Shown here: positions 6,094 through 13,448 of the stretch, in pieces
Numbering within the stretch: position 1 is the first letter of the stretch
How the letters are laid out: every line of letters starts with the position of its first letter
Position numbers and translations under genes: made by a program
Assembly (NCBI GenBank): GCA_035461385.1
Contig: DATHVI010000054.1
Coordinates: forward strand, 1 to 21,000
Reading direction: 5' to 3'
DNA: 21,000 nucleotides
From: DATHVI01 sp035461385
GTDB lineage: Bacteria > Actinomycetota > Thermoleophilia > Solirubrobacterales > 70-9
The notes under the pieces: generated by a model
Seen by the model: only the letters and a program-made list of their open reading frames with translations
What the model was told of the DNA's origin: nothing
Database searches by the model: none

Positions 6094-7509
6094 ATGGGAA
6101 CACGCGCGGTATGGCTGCCATGGAGGCGCGGGCAGGCGGGAGCGGAGCGAGGCGCCGGGGCCTCAGCGGACCGGAGGGGCGCCGAGGAGGACGAGCTCAA
6201 GGCGCGCCGCGAGGAGATCGCGCGGATGGAGGAGCGCGCGCTGCGGGAGACGGAGTCGCTCGAGCTCCAGCGCGGCGATCTCGAGCGCCGCCTGCAGGCG
6301 GTCGAGGACCGCGAGCGGAACCTCGCCCAGCAGACCGACGAGCTCAAGCAGGCGAAGCGGGTCCAGCGGCGTGAGCTCGAGCGGATCTCCGGCCTCAGCG
6401 CCGCACAGGCGAAGCAACTCCTGCTGAGCGAGATCGAGCAGGAGGCGCGCCACCAGGCCGGCCTGCGGCTGGCGCAGATCGAGGAGGAGACCCAGACCGA
6501 GGCCGAGCGCCGCGCCCGCAACATCCTCGCCGTCGCCACCCAGCGGCTTGCGGCGAAGCATGCGAGCGAGTCGACCACCCGCCTGGTCGAGCTGCCGAGC
6601 GACGAGATGAAGGGCCGGATCATCGGCCGCGACGGGCGCAACATCCGCGCGCTCGAGAAGCTCACCGGCGTCGACGTGATCATCGACGAGACCCCGTCCG
6701 CGGTCGTCCTGTCGAGCTTCGATGGCTTCCGGCGCGAGGTCGCGCGGCTCACCCTCGAGCGGTTGATCGCCGACGGCCGGATCCATCCCGCGCAGATCGA
6801 GGAGACCTACGAGCACGCGAGGGAGGCGGTCGAGCAGCGGATCGTCGAGGAGGGGGAGCGGGCGGCGCTGGAGACCCGGGTCAACGGGCTCGACCCCGAG
6901 CTGCTGCGCCTGCTCGGTAAGCTTCACTATCGGACGAGCTACGGGCAGAACGTGCTCGATCACCTGGTCGAGTGCTCAAGCCTCGCCGGGCTGATCGCCG
7001 AGGAGCTCGGCGCGTCGGTGGAGACCGCCCGCCGGGCGGCGCTGCTTCACGACATCGGCAAGGCGGTGACCCAGGAGGTCGAGGGGCCGCACGCCGTGGT
7101 CGGCGGGAGGATCGCCCGCCGCTACGGCGAGAGCGAGGCGGTCGCCCACGCGGTCGAGGCGCATCACGGCGACGTCGAGCCGCGGACGGTCGAGGCGGTG
7201 ATCGTCCAGGCCGCCGACGCGGTGTCCGGGGCCCGTCCCGGCGCTCGGGGCGATGCCCTCGAGCAATACATCGGCCGGCTCCGAGATCTCGAGGAGATCG
7301 CCTCCAGGCACGAGGGCGTCGAGCGGGTATTCGCGATGCGCGCCGGCCGCGAGGTGCGGGTGATCGTCGACCCCGGGGCGGTCGACGACGAGCGCGCGGC
7401 GCTGATCTCGCACGAGATCGCGGCCGCGATCGAACGCGAGGTCGAGCACCCCGGCCGGATCAAGGTGACGGTGATTCGCGAGAGCCGCGCGACCTCGTAC
7501 GCCGACTAG
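6094..7509 (+). CDS. rny: Ribonuclease Y without the usual membrane anchor
   Basis: RNase Y is the endonuclease that starts mRNA decay in many Gram-positive bacteria. The 471-residue product has a long charged coiled coil (about residues 30-150, with the family segment ISGLSAAQAKQLLL). It continues with a KH RNA-binding domain (GxxG as GRDG at 178-181 within MKGRIIGRDGRNIRALE). The HD phosphohydrolase domain follows, with catalytic His319-Asp320 in LLHDIGKAV, and then the C-terminal domain ending in IKVTVIRESRATSYAD. Typical members are about 510-520 residues and begin with a transmembrane helix. Here the first 29 residues are Arg/Gly/Trp-rich with no hydrophobic helix, and an in-frame stop at 6046-6048 prevents a longer version. 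Catalytic parts look intact, so a soluble or differently localised enzyme is inferred. Confidence 0.92.
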   Translation: MGTRAVWLPWRRGQAGAERGAGASADRRGAEEDELKARREEIARMEERALRETESLELQRGDLERRLQAVEDRERNLAQQTDELKQAKRVQRRELERISGLSAAQAKQLLLSEIEQEARHQAGLRLAQIEEETQTEAERRARNILAVATQRLAAKHASESTTRLVELPSDEMKGRIIGRDGRNIRALEKLTGVDVIIDETPSAVVLSSFDGFRREVARLTLERLIADGRIHPAQIEETYEHAREAVEQRIVEEGERAALETRVNGLDPELLRLLGKLHYRTSYGQNVLDHLVECSSLAGLIAEELGASVETARRAALLHDIGKAVTQEVEGPHAVVGGRIARRYGESEAVAHAVEAHHGDVEPRTVEAVIVQAADAVSGARPGARGDALEQYIGRLRDLEEIASRHEGVERVFAMRAGREVRVIVDPGAVDDERAALISHEIAAAIEREVEHPGRIKVTVIRESRATSYAD

Positions 7510-7526
7510 GCCCGCCCGGTCTCTAC

Positions 7527-7532
7527 TAGGAT
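7527..7532 (+). promoter_or_regulatory. -10 element (TAGGAT) of the cupredoxin gene
   Basis: TAGGAT lies 8 bases before the ATG at 7541 with no Shine-Dalgarno between, consistent with a leaderless or nearly leaderless transcript that starts just after rny. Confidence 0.55.
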
Positions 7533-7540
7533 CGCGCCTG

Positions 7541-8167
7541 ATGGCGGAGACGACGTTCTTCATCCTCGGCGGCGTGGCCGTCGCCCTGGCGCTGCTCCTT
7601 TCGGCGATCGGGCTGCGCCGGGAGGGCTTTCCAGGCACGGCTCGGAGGGCGGTCGCGATCGGGGTCCTGTTCGCAGCGCTCGTCGCCGCTACCGGGGCGT
7701 TCGCCTGGGTCCAGGCCGCCGAGCACCAGGAGGAGCACGCCGAGGAGCTGGCCGCCGAGCGGGCGGAGGCGTTCGCCGAGCGAGCCGCGCAGACGGAGGA
7801 GCAGATCGGGGCCGCCGAGGGCGCCACCGGCCCCGAGGGCGAGGCCGACGCCCCGCCCGCCGAAACCGCGGCCGAGGCGGAGACGACGCTCGACCTGACC
7901 TCGCCCGAAGACGGCAGCCTGAGGTTCGACACCGACTCGCTGGCCGCCGACGCGGGCGTGATCGCGATCGAGTACACGAATCCTTCACCGGTCCCGCACA
8001 ACGTCGCGATCGAGGGCGACGGCGAGACGCTCGCCGAGGGCGAGGTCGTCACCGACGGCGGCACCAGCATCGCCGAGACCGAGGTCCAGTCCGGCGCCTA
8101 CGTCTTCTTCTGCACCGTCCCGGGCCACCGCGAGGCGGGGATGGAAGGCGAGCTCACCGTCCGCTGA
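7541..8167 (+). CDS. Membrane-anchored cupredoxin (plastocyanin-like) protein
   Basis: A 208-residue protein with two N-terminal transmembrane helices (about residues 5-24 and 36-58). They are joined by an Arg-containing loop that should be cytoplasmic, which puts both ends outside. A Glu/Ala-rich, probably coiled linker (60-115) leads to a cupredoxin domain (115-208). All four type 1 copper ligands are recognisable: His153 in VPHNV, Cys191, His196 and Met201 in CTVPGHREAGM. It is therefore probably a small blue-copper electron carrier tethered outside the membrane; its redox partner is not in the window. The neighbours, rny and miaB, give no functional clue. Confidence 0.82.
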   Translation: MAETTFFILGGVAVALALLLSAIGLRREGFPGTARRAVAIGVLFAALVAATGAFAWVQAAEHQEEHAEELAAERAEAFAERAAQTEEQIGAAEGATGPEGEADAPPAETAAEAETTLDLTSPEDGSLRFDTDSLAADAGVIAIEYTNPSPVPHNVAIEGDGETLAEGEVVTDGGTSIAETEVQSGAYVFFCTVPGHREAGMEGELTVR

Positions 8168-8175
8168 GCGCGTCC

Positions 8176-8181
8176 TAAGAT
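8176..8181 (+). promoter_or_regulatory. -10 element (TAAGAT) giving a leaderless miaB start
   Basis: TAAGAT ends exactly 6 bases before the GTG at 8188, so the predicted transcript begins on or next to the start codon. No Shine-Dalgarno is present. Confidence 0.6.
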
Positions 8182-8187
8182 CTGGGC

Positions 8188-9510
8188 GTGGCCAAGCGCT
8201 ACCACGTCACCACCTTCGGGTGTCAGATGAACGAGCACGACTCCGAGCGGATGCGCGGGATGCTCGAGTCGCTCGGCTACGAGGAGGCCGCCGATCGCGA
8301 CCGGGCGGACCTGATCCTGTTCAATACCTGCTCGATCCGCGAGTCGGCCGACAACCGGTTCGTCGCCCACCTCGGGCAGGCGAAGCGGCTCAAGTCCGAG
8401 GATCCCGGGCGGGTCGTCGGCGTCGGCGGCTGCTGGGCGCAGTCGGTCAAGGACGAGGTCTTCGAGCGGTTCCCGTTCGTCGACGTCGCCTTCGGCCCCG
8501 GGCAGATCCACCGGCTGGCGGAGTTCCTCACCTCCGACTCGCTCACCGCCCAGGGCTACTTCGAGTTCGAGGACTTCTCGGGCCACCTGCCGATGAAGCG
8601 CGAACGGCCGTTCCAGGCCTGGCTTCAGATCTCGCAGGGCTGCAACTGCGTCTGCTCGTACTGCATCGTCCCCTCGACCCGCGGGCGCGAGGTGAGCCGC
8701 GATCCCGGCGAGCTCGTCGCCGAGGTCGAGGCCCTCGCCGCCGACGGGGTCCGCGAGGTCACCCTGCTGGGGCAGAACGTCAACAGCTACGGCCGCGACC
8801 TGCCGAAGGAGCGGCGGACGAGCTTCGCCGAGCTGCTCGCGCGGATCGACGCGGTCGACGGGGTCGAGCGGATCCGCTACACGAGCCCGCACCCGAAGGA
8901 CATGCGCGAGGACGTCGTCCGCGCCCACGCCGAGCTCGGGGCGCTCTGCGAGCACATCCACCTACCGCTCCAGTCGGGCTCGAGCCCGATCCTGAAGGCG
9001 ATGCGCCGGACCTACAACCGCGAGCGCTACCTCGACCGCGTCGCGCTGATCCGCGAGCACGTCCCCGACGTCGCGCTGACCACCGACATCATCGTCGGCT
9101 TTCCGGGCGAGACCGAGGCCGACTTCGAGCAGACGCTCGAGGTGGTCGACGAAGTCGGCTACGACGGCGCGTTCACGTTCATCTTCTCTCCCCGCCGGGG
9201 GACCGAGGCGGCGACGATGGACGACCAGCTCCCGCACCCGGTGAAGCGGGAGCGGATGGAGCGCCTCGTCGACCTCGTCCAGCGGCGCGCCCGCGAGCGC
9301 GCCGAGCGGTTCGTCGGGCGAACGATGGAGGTCCTGGTCGAAGGTCCGAGCCGCACCGACCGGACTCGGCTGCGCGGCCGCAACCGCCACAACAAGACGG
9401 TCAACTTCGAGGGCAGCGCCTCGCCCGGCGAGCTGGTCGAGGTCGAGATCGACGCGGCGACGTCGACGACGCTCTCCGGCCACGAGCGACTCCTGAGCCG
9501 CGTCCGCTGA
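8188..9510 (+). CDS. miaB: tRNA-2-methylthio-N6-dimethylallyladenosine synthase MiaB
   Basis: A 440-residue radical-SAM methylthiotransferase that adds the 2-methylthio group to i6A37 of tRNAs, the step after MiaA. The N-terminal UPF0004 domain has the three Cys ligands of the auxiliary 4Fe-4S cluster (Cys12 in TTFGCQMNEHD, Cys48 in FNTCSIRE, Cys82 in GGCWAQ). The radical-SAM CxxxCxxC is Cys152, Cys156, Cys159, with an extra Cys at 154. A TRAM domain closes the C-terminus (about 375-438). The segment CIVPSTRGREVSR and the spacing favour MiaB over MtaB or RimO. It starts on GTG from a leaderless-type promoter. Its TGA stop overlaps the apparent CTG start of miaA, so the two modification enzymes are coupled. 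Confidence 0.95.
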   Translation: MAKRYHVTTFGCQMNEHDSERMRGMLESLGYEEAADRDRADLILFNTCSIRESADNRFVAHLGQAKRLKSEDPGRVVGVGGCWAQSVKDEVFERFPFVDVAFGPGQIHRLAEFLTSDSLTAQGYFEFEDFSGHLPMKRERPFQAWLQISQGCNCVCSYCIVPSTRGREVSRDPGELVAEVEALAADGVREVTLLGQNVNSYGRDLPKERRTSFAELLARIDAVDGVERIRYTSPHPKDMREDVVRAHAELGALCEHIHLPLQSGSSPILKAMRRTYNRERYLDRVALIREHVPDVALTTDIIVGFPGETEADFEQTLEVVDEVGYDGAFTFIFSPRRGTEAATMDDQLPHPVKRERMERLVDLVQRRARERAERFVGRTMEVLVEGPSRTDRTRLRGRNRHNKTVNFEGSASPGELVEVEIDAATSTTLSGHERLLSRVR

Positions 9511-10427
9511 ACGTCCTCGCGATCTTCGGCCCGACGGCGGCCGGCAAGACCGGGGTCGCGATCGAGGTCGCCGACCGGCTGCGCCGCCGCGGCGAGGACC
9601 CCGTCGCGGTCAACTGCGACGCGATCCAGGTCTACCGCGGGCTCGAGGTGCTGAGCGGAGCCGCGAGCGAGGCCGAGCGCAACCGGCTCGAGCATCGACT
9701 GCTCGCGATCGTCGCGATCGACGGCGAGTTCTCGGCCGGGCGCTTCGCGACGCTCGCCCACGCCGAGGTCGACCAGCTCGTCGCCTCAGGCCGGCGGCCG
9801 ATCGTCGTCGGCGGCACCGGCCTCTACCTGCGCGCGGCGCTGTCCGACCTCGACCTGCGCCCGCCGGTGCCGGGGGCGATCCGCGCCGCGGTCGAAGCCG
9901 AGCTCGCCGAGCGCGGCCCCGGGGCCCTCCACGACGAGCTCGACCCTGACCTCGCGGCGACCGTGCACCCGAAGGACCGCAAGCGGATCGCGAGGCTGAC
10001 CGAGCTCGCGCGCGCCGGGATCGACCCGCCGCGCTCGAGCGAGCGCCTCTGGGCCGAGGCGCTCCGCCACCCGACGGTGCTGGTCGGCCTGACGCTGGAG
10101 CGCGACGAGCTCGACCGCCGGATCGACGCTCGGGTCGGGGCGATGCTCGCCGCCGGCGCCGCCGAGGAGGCACGCGCCGCAGACGCCGCCGGCGCGTCGC
10201 GGACCGCGCGGGCGGCGATCGGGTTCGAAGAGCTGCTCCGGGGCGACGTCGAGGCGATCAAGGCCGCGCAGCGCCGCTACGCCCGTCGCCAGCTCACCTG
10301 GATGCGGAAGATGCGGGGGGTACGGCTCGTCGACCGCGCCGGCCGCAGCGACGCGGAGGTCGCCGGCGCGGTCGTCGCGCTGCTCGACTCCGCCGAGCGG
10401 GACGCCGGCCGCGGCGGGCTGGAATGA
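9507..10427 (+). CDS. miaA: tRNA dimethylallyltransferase MiaA, apparently started on CTG
   Basis: MiaA transfers dimethylallyl to A37 of tRNAs reading U-starting codons and makes the substrate of MiaB. The P-loop GPTAAGKT, the DAIQVYRG segment, IVVGGTGLYLRAAL and the late RYARRQLTWMRKM identify it. Homology begins at NVLAIFGPT directly after codon 9507-9509. In this frame there is no ATG, GTG or TTG between about 9360 and the P-loop; the only plausible initiator is CTG at 9507, overlapping the miaB stop as CTGA. That gives 306 residues, normal for MiaA. The motif after DAIQVYRG is SGAAS instead of the usual GTAKP, and the usual HHL reads EHRL, so this is a divergent member. Initiation on CTG is inferred, not shown. 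Confidence 0.88.
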   Translation: MNVLAIFGPTAAGKTGVAIEVADRLRRRGEDPVAVNCDAIQVYRGLEVLSGAASEAERNRLEHRLLAIVAIDGEFSAGRFATLAHAEVDQLVASGRRPIVVGGTGLYLRAALSDLDLRPPVPGAIRAAVEAELAERGPGALHDELDPDLAATVHPKDRKRIARLTELARAGIDPPRSSERLWAEALRHPTVLVGLTLERDELDRRIDARVGAMLAAGAAEEARAADAAGASRTARAAIGFEELLRGDVEAIKAAQRRYARRQLTWMRKMRGVRLVDRAGRSDAEVAGAVVALLDSAERDAGRGGLE

Positions 10428-10428
10428 T
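10423..10428 (+). promoter_or_regulatory. Weak possible -10 (AATGAT) before dapF
   Basis: AATGAT lies 9 bases before the dapF ATG and overlaps the miaA stop codon. Only the second A and the final T match TANNNT, so dapF may instead be read from the miaB-miaA transcript. Confidence 0.2.
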
Positions 10429-10437
10429 GCCCGGCCG

Positions 10438-11277
10438 ATGCGGTTCGAGAAATGGCAGGCGCTCGGCAACGACTACATCATCGTCGAGCGCTCCGAGCTC
10501 CCCTGGGAGCTGACCGAGGCGCGGATCCGGCGCCTCTGCGACCCGCACTTCGGCGTCGGCTCGGATGGCGTCCTGCTGCTCTCGCCGGCGGCCGAGGAGC
10601 GCCACGTCGCCGAGCTGCGGATCTTCAACCCCGACGGGTCCGAGGCGGAGCTGTCGGGGAACGGCGCCCGCGAGGCGGTGCTCTATCTCCGCCAAGCCGG
10701 CTGGACCGACGCCGACACGTTCACGATCATCACCAGGGCCGGGGAGGTGACGCCGACGATCACCGGGCCCGGGAAGGTGGCGATGGACATCGGCCGTGCC
10801 TCGGTGACGTCCGCCGACTACCCGAGCGGCCCGCCCGACGGGGCCGGCACCCTCCGCGCCGCCGGGCGCGAGTGGCGCTTCCAGCACGTCAACGTCGGCA
10901 ACCCGCAATGCGTGATCGACGCCGGCGGTGAGATCGAGGAGCTCGCGATCGCCGAGATCGGCCCCGACGTCGAGCGCCACGAGCTGTTCCCGAACCGGAC
11001 CAACGTCTCGTTCGTCCGCGTCGACGGCTCGGCGGTGCGGGCGCGGATCTTCGAGCGCGGGGTGGGGGAGACGCTGTCGTCGGGGACCGGGGCGAGCGGG
11101 GCCGCGGTCGCCGCCCACCTGCGCGGCGCCGAGAGCCCGATCACGGTCGCCCTCGACGGCGGCGAGCTCACGGTCGAGGTCTCGGATCAGCTCGACGTCC
11201 GACTGACCGGCACCGCGGAGCCGATCTACGCCGGCGAGCTCGCGCCGGCGATGCTGAGCGCCCTCGCCGACTCCTAG
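10438..11277 (+). CDS. dapF: Diaminopimelate epimerase homologue with both catalytic Cys replaced by Ser
   Basis: The 279-residue protein has the full DapF fold and most substrate motifs: LGND with Asn11, RIFNPDGSEAE, GNPQC, FPNRTNVSF and ERGVGET. DapF normally interconverts LL- and meso-diaminopimelate using two Cys as acid and base (Cys73 and Cys217 in Haemophilus influenzae). Here the first motif reads LSGNGARE with Ser73 (TCG at 10654-10656), and the second reads SSGTGAS with Ser215 (TCG at 11080-11082). A Cys-to-TCG change needs two base substitutions, so simple read error is unlikely. It starts 10 bases after miaA and stands next to an LL-DAP aminotransferase gene, so it still belongs in the DAP/lysine context. 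Either Ser can serve in this enzyme, or its reaction differs from classical epimerisation. Confidence 0.85.
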   Translation: MRFEKWQALGNDYIIVERSELPWELTEARIRRLCDPHFGVGSDGVLLLSPAAEERHVAELRIFNPDGSEAELSGNGAREAVLYLRQAGWTDADTFTIITRAGEVTPTITGPGKVAMDIGRASVTSADYPSGPPDGAGTLRAAGREWRFQHVNVGNPQCVIDAGGEIEELAIAEIGPDVERHELFPNRTNVSFVRVDGSAVRARIFERGVGETLSSGTGASGAAVAAHLRGAESPITVALDGGELTVEVSDQLDVRLTGTAEPIYAGELAPAMLSALADS

Positions 11278-11283
11278 TAGGCT
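11278..11283 (+). promoter_or_regulatory. -10 element (TAGGCT) of the LL-DAP aminotransferase gene
   Basis: TAGGCT begins at the base right after the dapF stop (TAG 11275-11277) and ends 9 bases before the ATG at 11293. There is no Shine-Dalgarno in between. Confidence 0.5.
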
Positions 11284-11292
11284 GCCGCGCCC

Positions 11293-12462
11293 ATGGCCCT
11301 GACCGACCCGTCGAAGCGGCTCGAGGCGATCCCGCCGTACATGTTCGCCGAGCTCGAGCGGCGAATCGCCGACAAGAAGGCGGCCGGGATCGACGTTATC
11401 AGCCTCGGGATCGGCGACCCCGACACGCCGACGTTCCCGCATATCGTCGAGGCGATGCAGGCCGCGGTCGCCGACCCCGGCACCCACCAGTACCCCTCGA
11501 ACCGAGGCCGGGCCGAGTTCCGCGACGCCTTCGCCGGCTTCTACGAGCGCCGGTTCGGCGTCGAGATCGACCCCGGCGCCGAGGTGATCCCCGCGATCGG
11601 CGCGAAGGAATGCATCTACAACCTCTGCTTCGCGTTCTGCGACCCCGGCGACGTCGCGCTCGCATCCGACCCCGGCTATCCGGTCTACACCGGCGGCCCG
11701 CTGCTCGCCGGCGCCGAGGCGGTGCTGATGCCGCTCGTCCCCGAGCTCGGCTTCGTCCCCGACCTCGACGCGATCGCGGACGGGGCGCTCGACCGCGCCC
11801 GGCTGCTGTTCGTCAACTACCCGAACAACCCGACCGGCGCGGTGGCGCCGGAGGGGTTCTTCGAGCGGGTGGTCGCGCTCGCCCGCGAGAACGAGATTCT
11901 CGTCGTCCACGACAACGCCTACTCGGAGACGACCTACGACGGCTACGTCGCCCCGAGCTTCCTCGCCACGCCCGGCGCGAAGGAGGTCGGGGTCGAGGTC
12001 TTCTCGCTCTCGAAGGGCTACAACATGACCGGCTGGCGCTGCGCTGCGATCCTCGGCAACGCCGACGCCATCTCCGCCTACTGGCGGCTGAAGACGAACG
12101 TCGACTCGGGCCTGTTCGAGGCCGTGCAGCTGGCCGGCGTCGCGGCGCTCACCGGGCCGCAAACGGCGGTCGCGGAGATGAACGCCGTCTACGCGCGCCG
12201 GCGCGACCTGGTCGTCGGCGCGCTGCGCGAGATCGGCGTCGAGGTCACCCCGCCGAAGGGGACGATCTATGTCTGGGCCCCGGTCCCCGAGGGCCACACA
12301 TCGGCGTCGTTCTGCGAGCTCGTGCTCGAGCAGGCGGCGGTCGTGATCTCGCCCGGCTCGATGTACGGGCCGAGCGGGGAGGGGTTCTTCAGGATCTCGC
12401 TGACGACCCCCGACGACCGGCTCACCGAGGCGGTCGAGCGGATGCGCGAGCACGTCGCGTAG
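11293..12462 (+). CDS. dapL: LL-diaminopimelate aminotransferase (DapL-type)
   Basis: A 389-residue fold-type I PLP aminotransferase. The N-terminal segment with IPPYMFAELERR and VISLGIGDPDTPT, then YPSNRGRAEFR, NYPNNPTG and the HDNAYSETTYDGY segment, closely resemble DapL enzymes, which convert tetrahydrodipicolinate straight to LL-DAP. The PLP lysine is Lys241 in SLSKGYNMTGWR. Position directly after dapF supports a DAP/lysine and cell-wall role. Actinomycetes mostly use succinylase or dehydrogenase routes, so a DapL route is notable. Related alanine or aspartate aminotransferases share much of this pattern, so substrate assignment rests on overall resemblance plus context. Confidence 0.82.
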   Translation: MALTDPSKRLEAIPPYMFAELERRIADKKAAGIDVISLGIGDPDTPTFPHIVEAMQAAVADPGTHQYPSNRGRAEFRDAFAGFYERRFGVEIDPGAEVIPAIGAKECIYNLCFAFCDPGDVALASDPGYPVYTGGPLLAGAEAVLMPLVPELGFVPDLDAIADGALDRARLLFVNYPNNPTGAVAPEGFFERVVALARENEILVVHDNAYSETTYDGYVAPSFLATPGAKEVGVEVFSLSKGYNMTGWRCAAILGNADAISAYWRLKTNVDSGLFEAVQLAGVAALTGPQTAVAEMNAVYARRRDLVVGALREIGVEVTPPKGTIYVWAPVPEGHTSASFCELVLEQAAVVISPGSMYGPSGEGFFRISLTTPDDRLTEAVERMREHVA

Positions 12463-12470
12463 CCGGTTCG

Positions 12471-12497
12471 CACCGGCCCGGTTGCCGGGCCGAGGTG
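12471..12497 (+). terminator. GC-rich hairpin after the aminotransferase gene
   Basis: CGGCCCGG (12474-12481) and CCGGGCCG (12485-12492) form a perfect 8-bp stem with a TTG loop. The stem can extend by CAC/GTG past a 2-base bulge. It lies 8 bases after the stop and before a separate promoter hexamer. No T-tract follows, so the mechanism would be non-canonical. Confidence 0.5.
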
Positions 12498-12507
12498 GCC
12501 GTTCGTC

Positions 12508-12513
12508 TAGCCT
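12508..12513 (+). promoter_or_regulatory. -10 element (TAGCCT) of the permease gene
   Basis: TAGCCT would start a transcript near 12520 with a leader of about 40 bases that contains a Shine-Dalgarno, GGAGG (12553-12557), 4 bases before the ATG. It is a useful internal contrast to the leaderless-type starts. No -35 is evident. Confidence 0.4.
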
Positions 12514-12561
12514 CCGGCGCTTGGCCTCCTGGAGCGACCGCCGGCAGACGATGGAGGGGAG

Positions 12562-13425
12562 ATGACCGAGCTCGGAATCGCTCTCGCCCTCGCCTGCGCG
12601 GCGACCGCCAACGTGGCGATGCTCTGCAAGCACCGCGGCGCGCGGGCCGCGCCGGAGGTCTGCATGCGGCGGCCGCTTCGCAGCGGCGCGGCGCTGTTCC
12701 GCTCGCGCTGGTGGACGATCGGGTTCGCGGTCGCCTTCGTCGCCTGGCTGCTCCACGTCGCCGCGATCGCGATCGCGCCGCTGTCGCACGTCCAGGCGGT
12801 GATCGCCGGCGGGCTCGTCCTGCTCGCGCTCCCGGCGCAGCGCTGGTTCGGCCACCGGATCGGCCGCCGCGAGTGGCTCGGCCTCGGCCTCGCCGCAGCC
12901 GGGCTGGCGTTCATCGCCTTCACCCTTCCGGGCGGCGGCGGTGGCGGCGGCTACTCGCTCGCGGCGATGATCGGCTTCCAGTCGGCGATGATCGGCGCCG
13001 GTCTCGCGCTGTTCGTCGCCGGGGCGCTCGGCAGCGAGCACCCCGGGAGGGGAATCGCGCTCGGGGTCGCCTCGGGCCTGCTGATCGGGGTTGCCAACGT
13101 CGCGATCAAGGCGCTCACCCAGACCGTCCCCGATGACGTCCTCGCGCTCGCGAGCCCGTGGACCGCGGTCGCCGCGTTCGCCGGAGTGGGGGCGTTCTTC
13201 GCCCTCGCGCGCGGGATGCAGCTCGGGGCGGCGGTCCCGGTGATCGCGACCGCCTCGGTGGCGACCAACTGCGGCGCGATCATCGGCGGCGTGCTCGTCT
13301 TCGGCGACCCGATCGGCTCCGGGTTCGTCGAGGGGGCCGCCCGCTGCGCGGCGTTCGCTGCGGTGATCGTCGCGGCGGCGCTGATGCCCTCGCCCGAGCA
13401 CCGCCCGCGGCTCCAGCCGGCCTGA
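12562..13425 (+). CDS. DMT-like integral membrane transporter
   Basis: The 287-residue product is almost wholly hydrophobic, with about nine predicted transmembrane helices (roughly residues 4-21, 50-72, 76-95, 100-120, 133-156, 162-185, 197-217, 224-250 and 258-278). A run of seven Gly separates helices four and five. Two similar halves and the conserved-looking GVLVFGDPIGSG near the end suggest the drug/metabolite transporter (EamA-like) superfamily. The substrate cannot be told from the sequence. It has its own promoter hexamer and Shine-Dalgarno and ends 23 bases from the converging rtcB stop. The neighbouring DAP genes might hint at amino-acid export, but that is only a guess. Confidence 0.68.
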   Translation: MTELGIALALACAATANVAMLCKHRGARAAPEVCMRRPLRSGAALFRSRWWTIGFAVAFVAWLLHVAAIAIAPLSHVQAVIAGGLVLLALPAQRWFGHRIGRREWLGLGLAAAGLAFIAFTLPGGGGGGGYSLAAMIGFQSAMIGAGLALFVAGALGSEHPGRGIALGVASGLLIGVANVAIKALTQTVPDDVLALASPWTAVAAFAGVGAFFALARGMQLGAAVPVIATASVATNCGAIIGGVLVFGDPIGSGFVEGAARCAAFAAVIVAAALMPSPEHRPRLQPA

Positions 13426-13448
13426 GGGTCTCGTCCGGCGGGGCGCGC

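Noticed and set aside
5979..6374. Upstream plus-strand frame that could be read as an N-terminal extension or separate gene before rny
   Set aside because: It is in another frame than rny, has no recognisable domain or hydrophobic helix, and runs far into the rny coiled coil, where rny is clearly the coding frame.
8220..9506. Reading miaA as a much longer protein with an extended N-terminus antiparallel in frame to miaB
   Set aside because: The open frame exists, but the upstream part is an Arg/Pro-rich shadow of miaB, and MiaA homology begins exactly at the CTG overlap.
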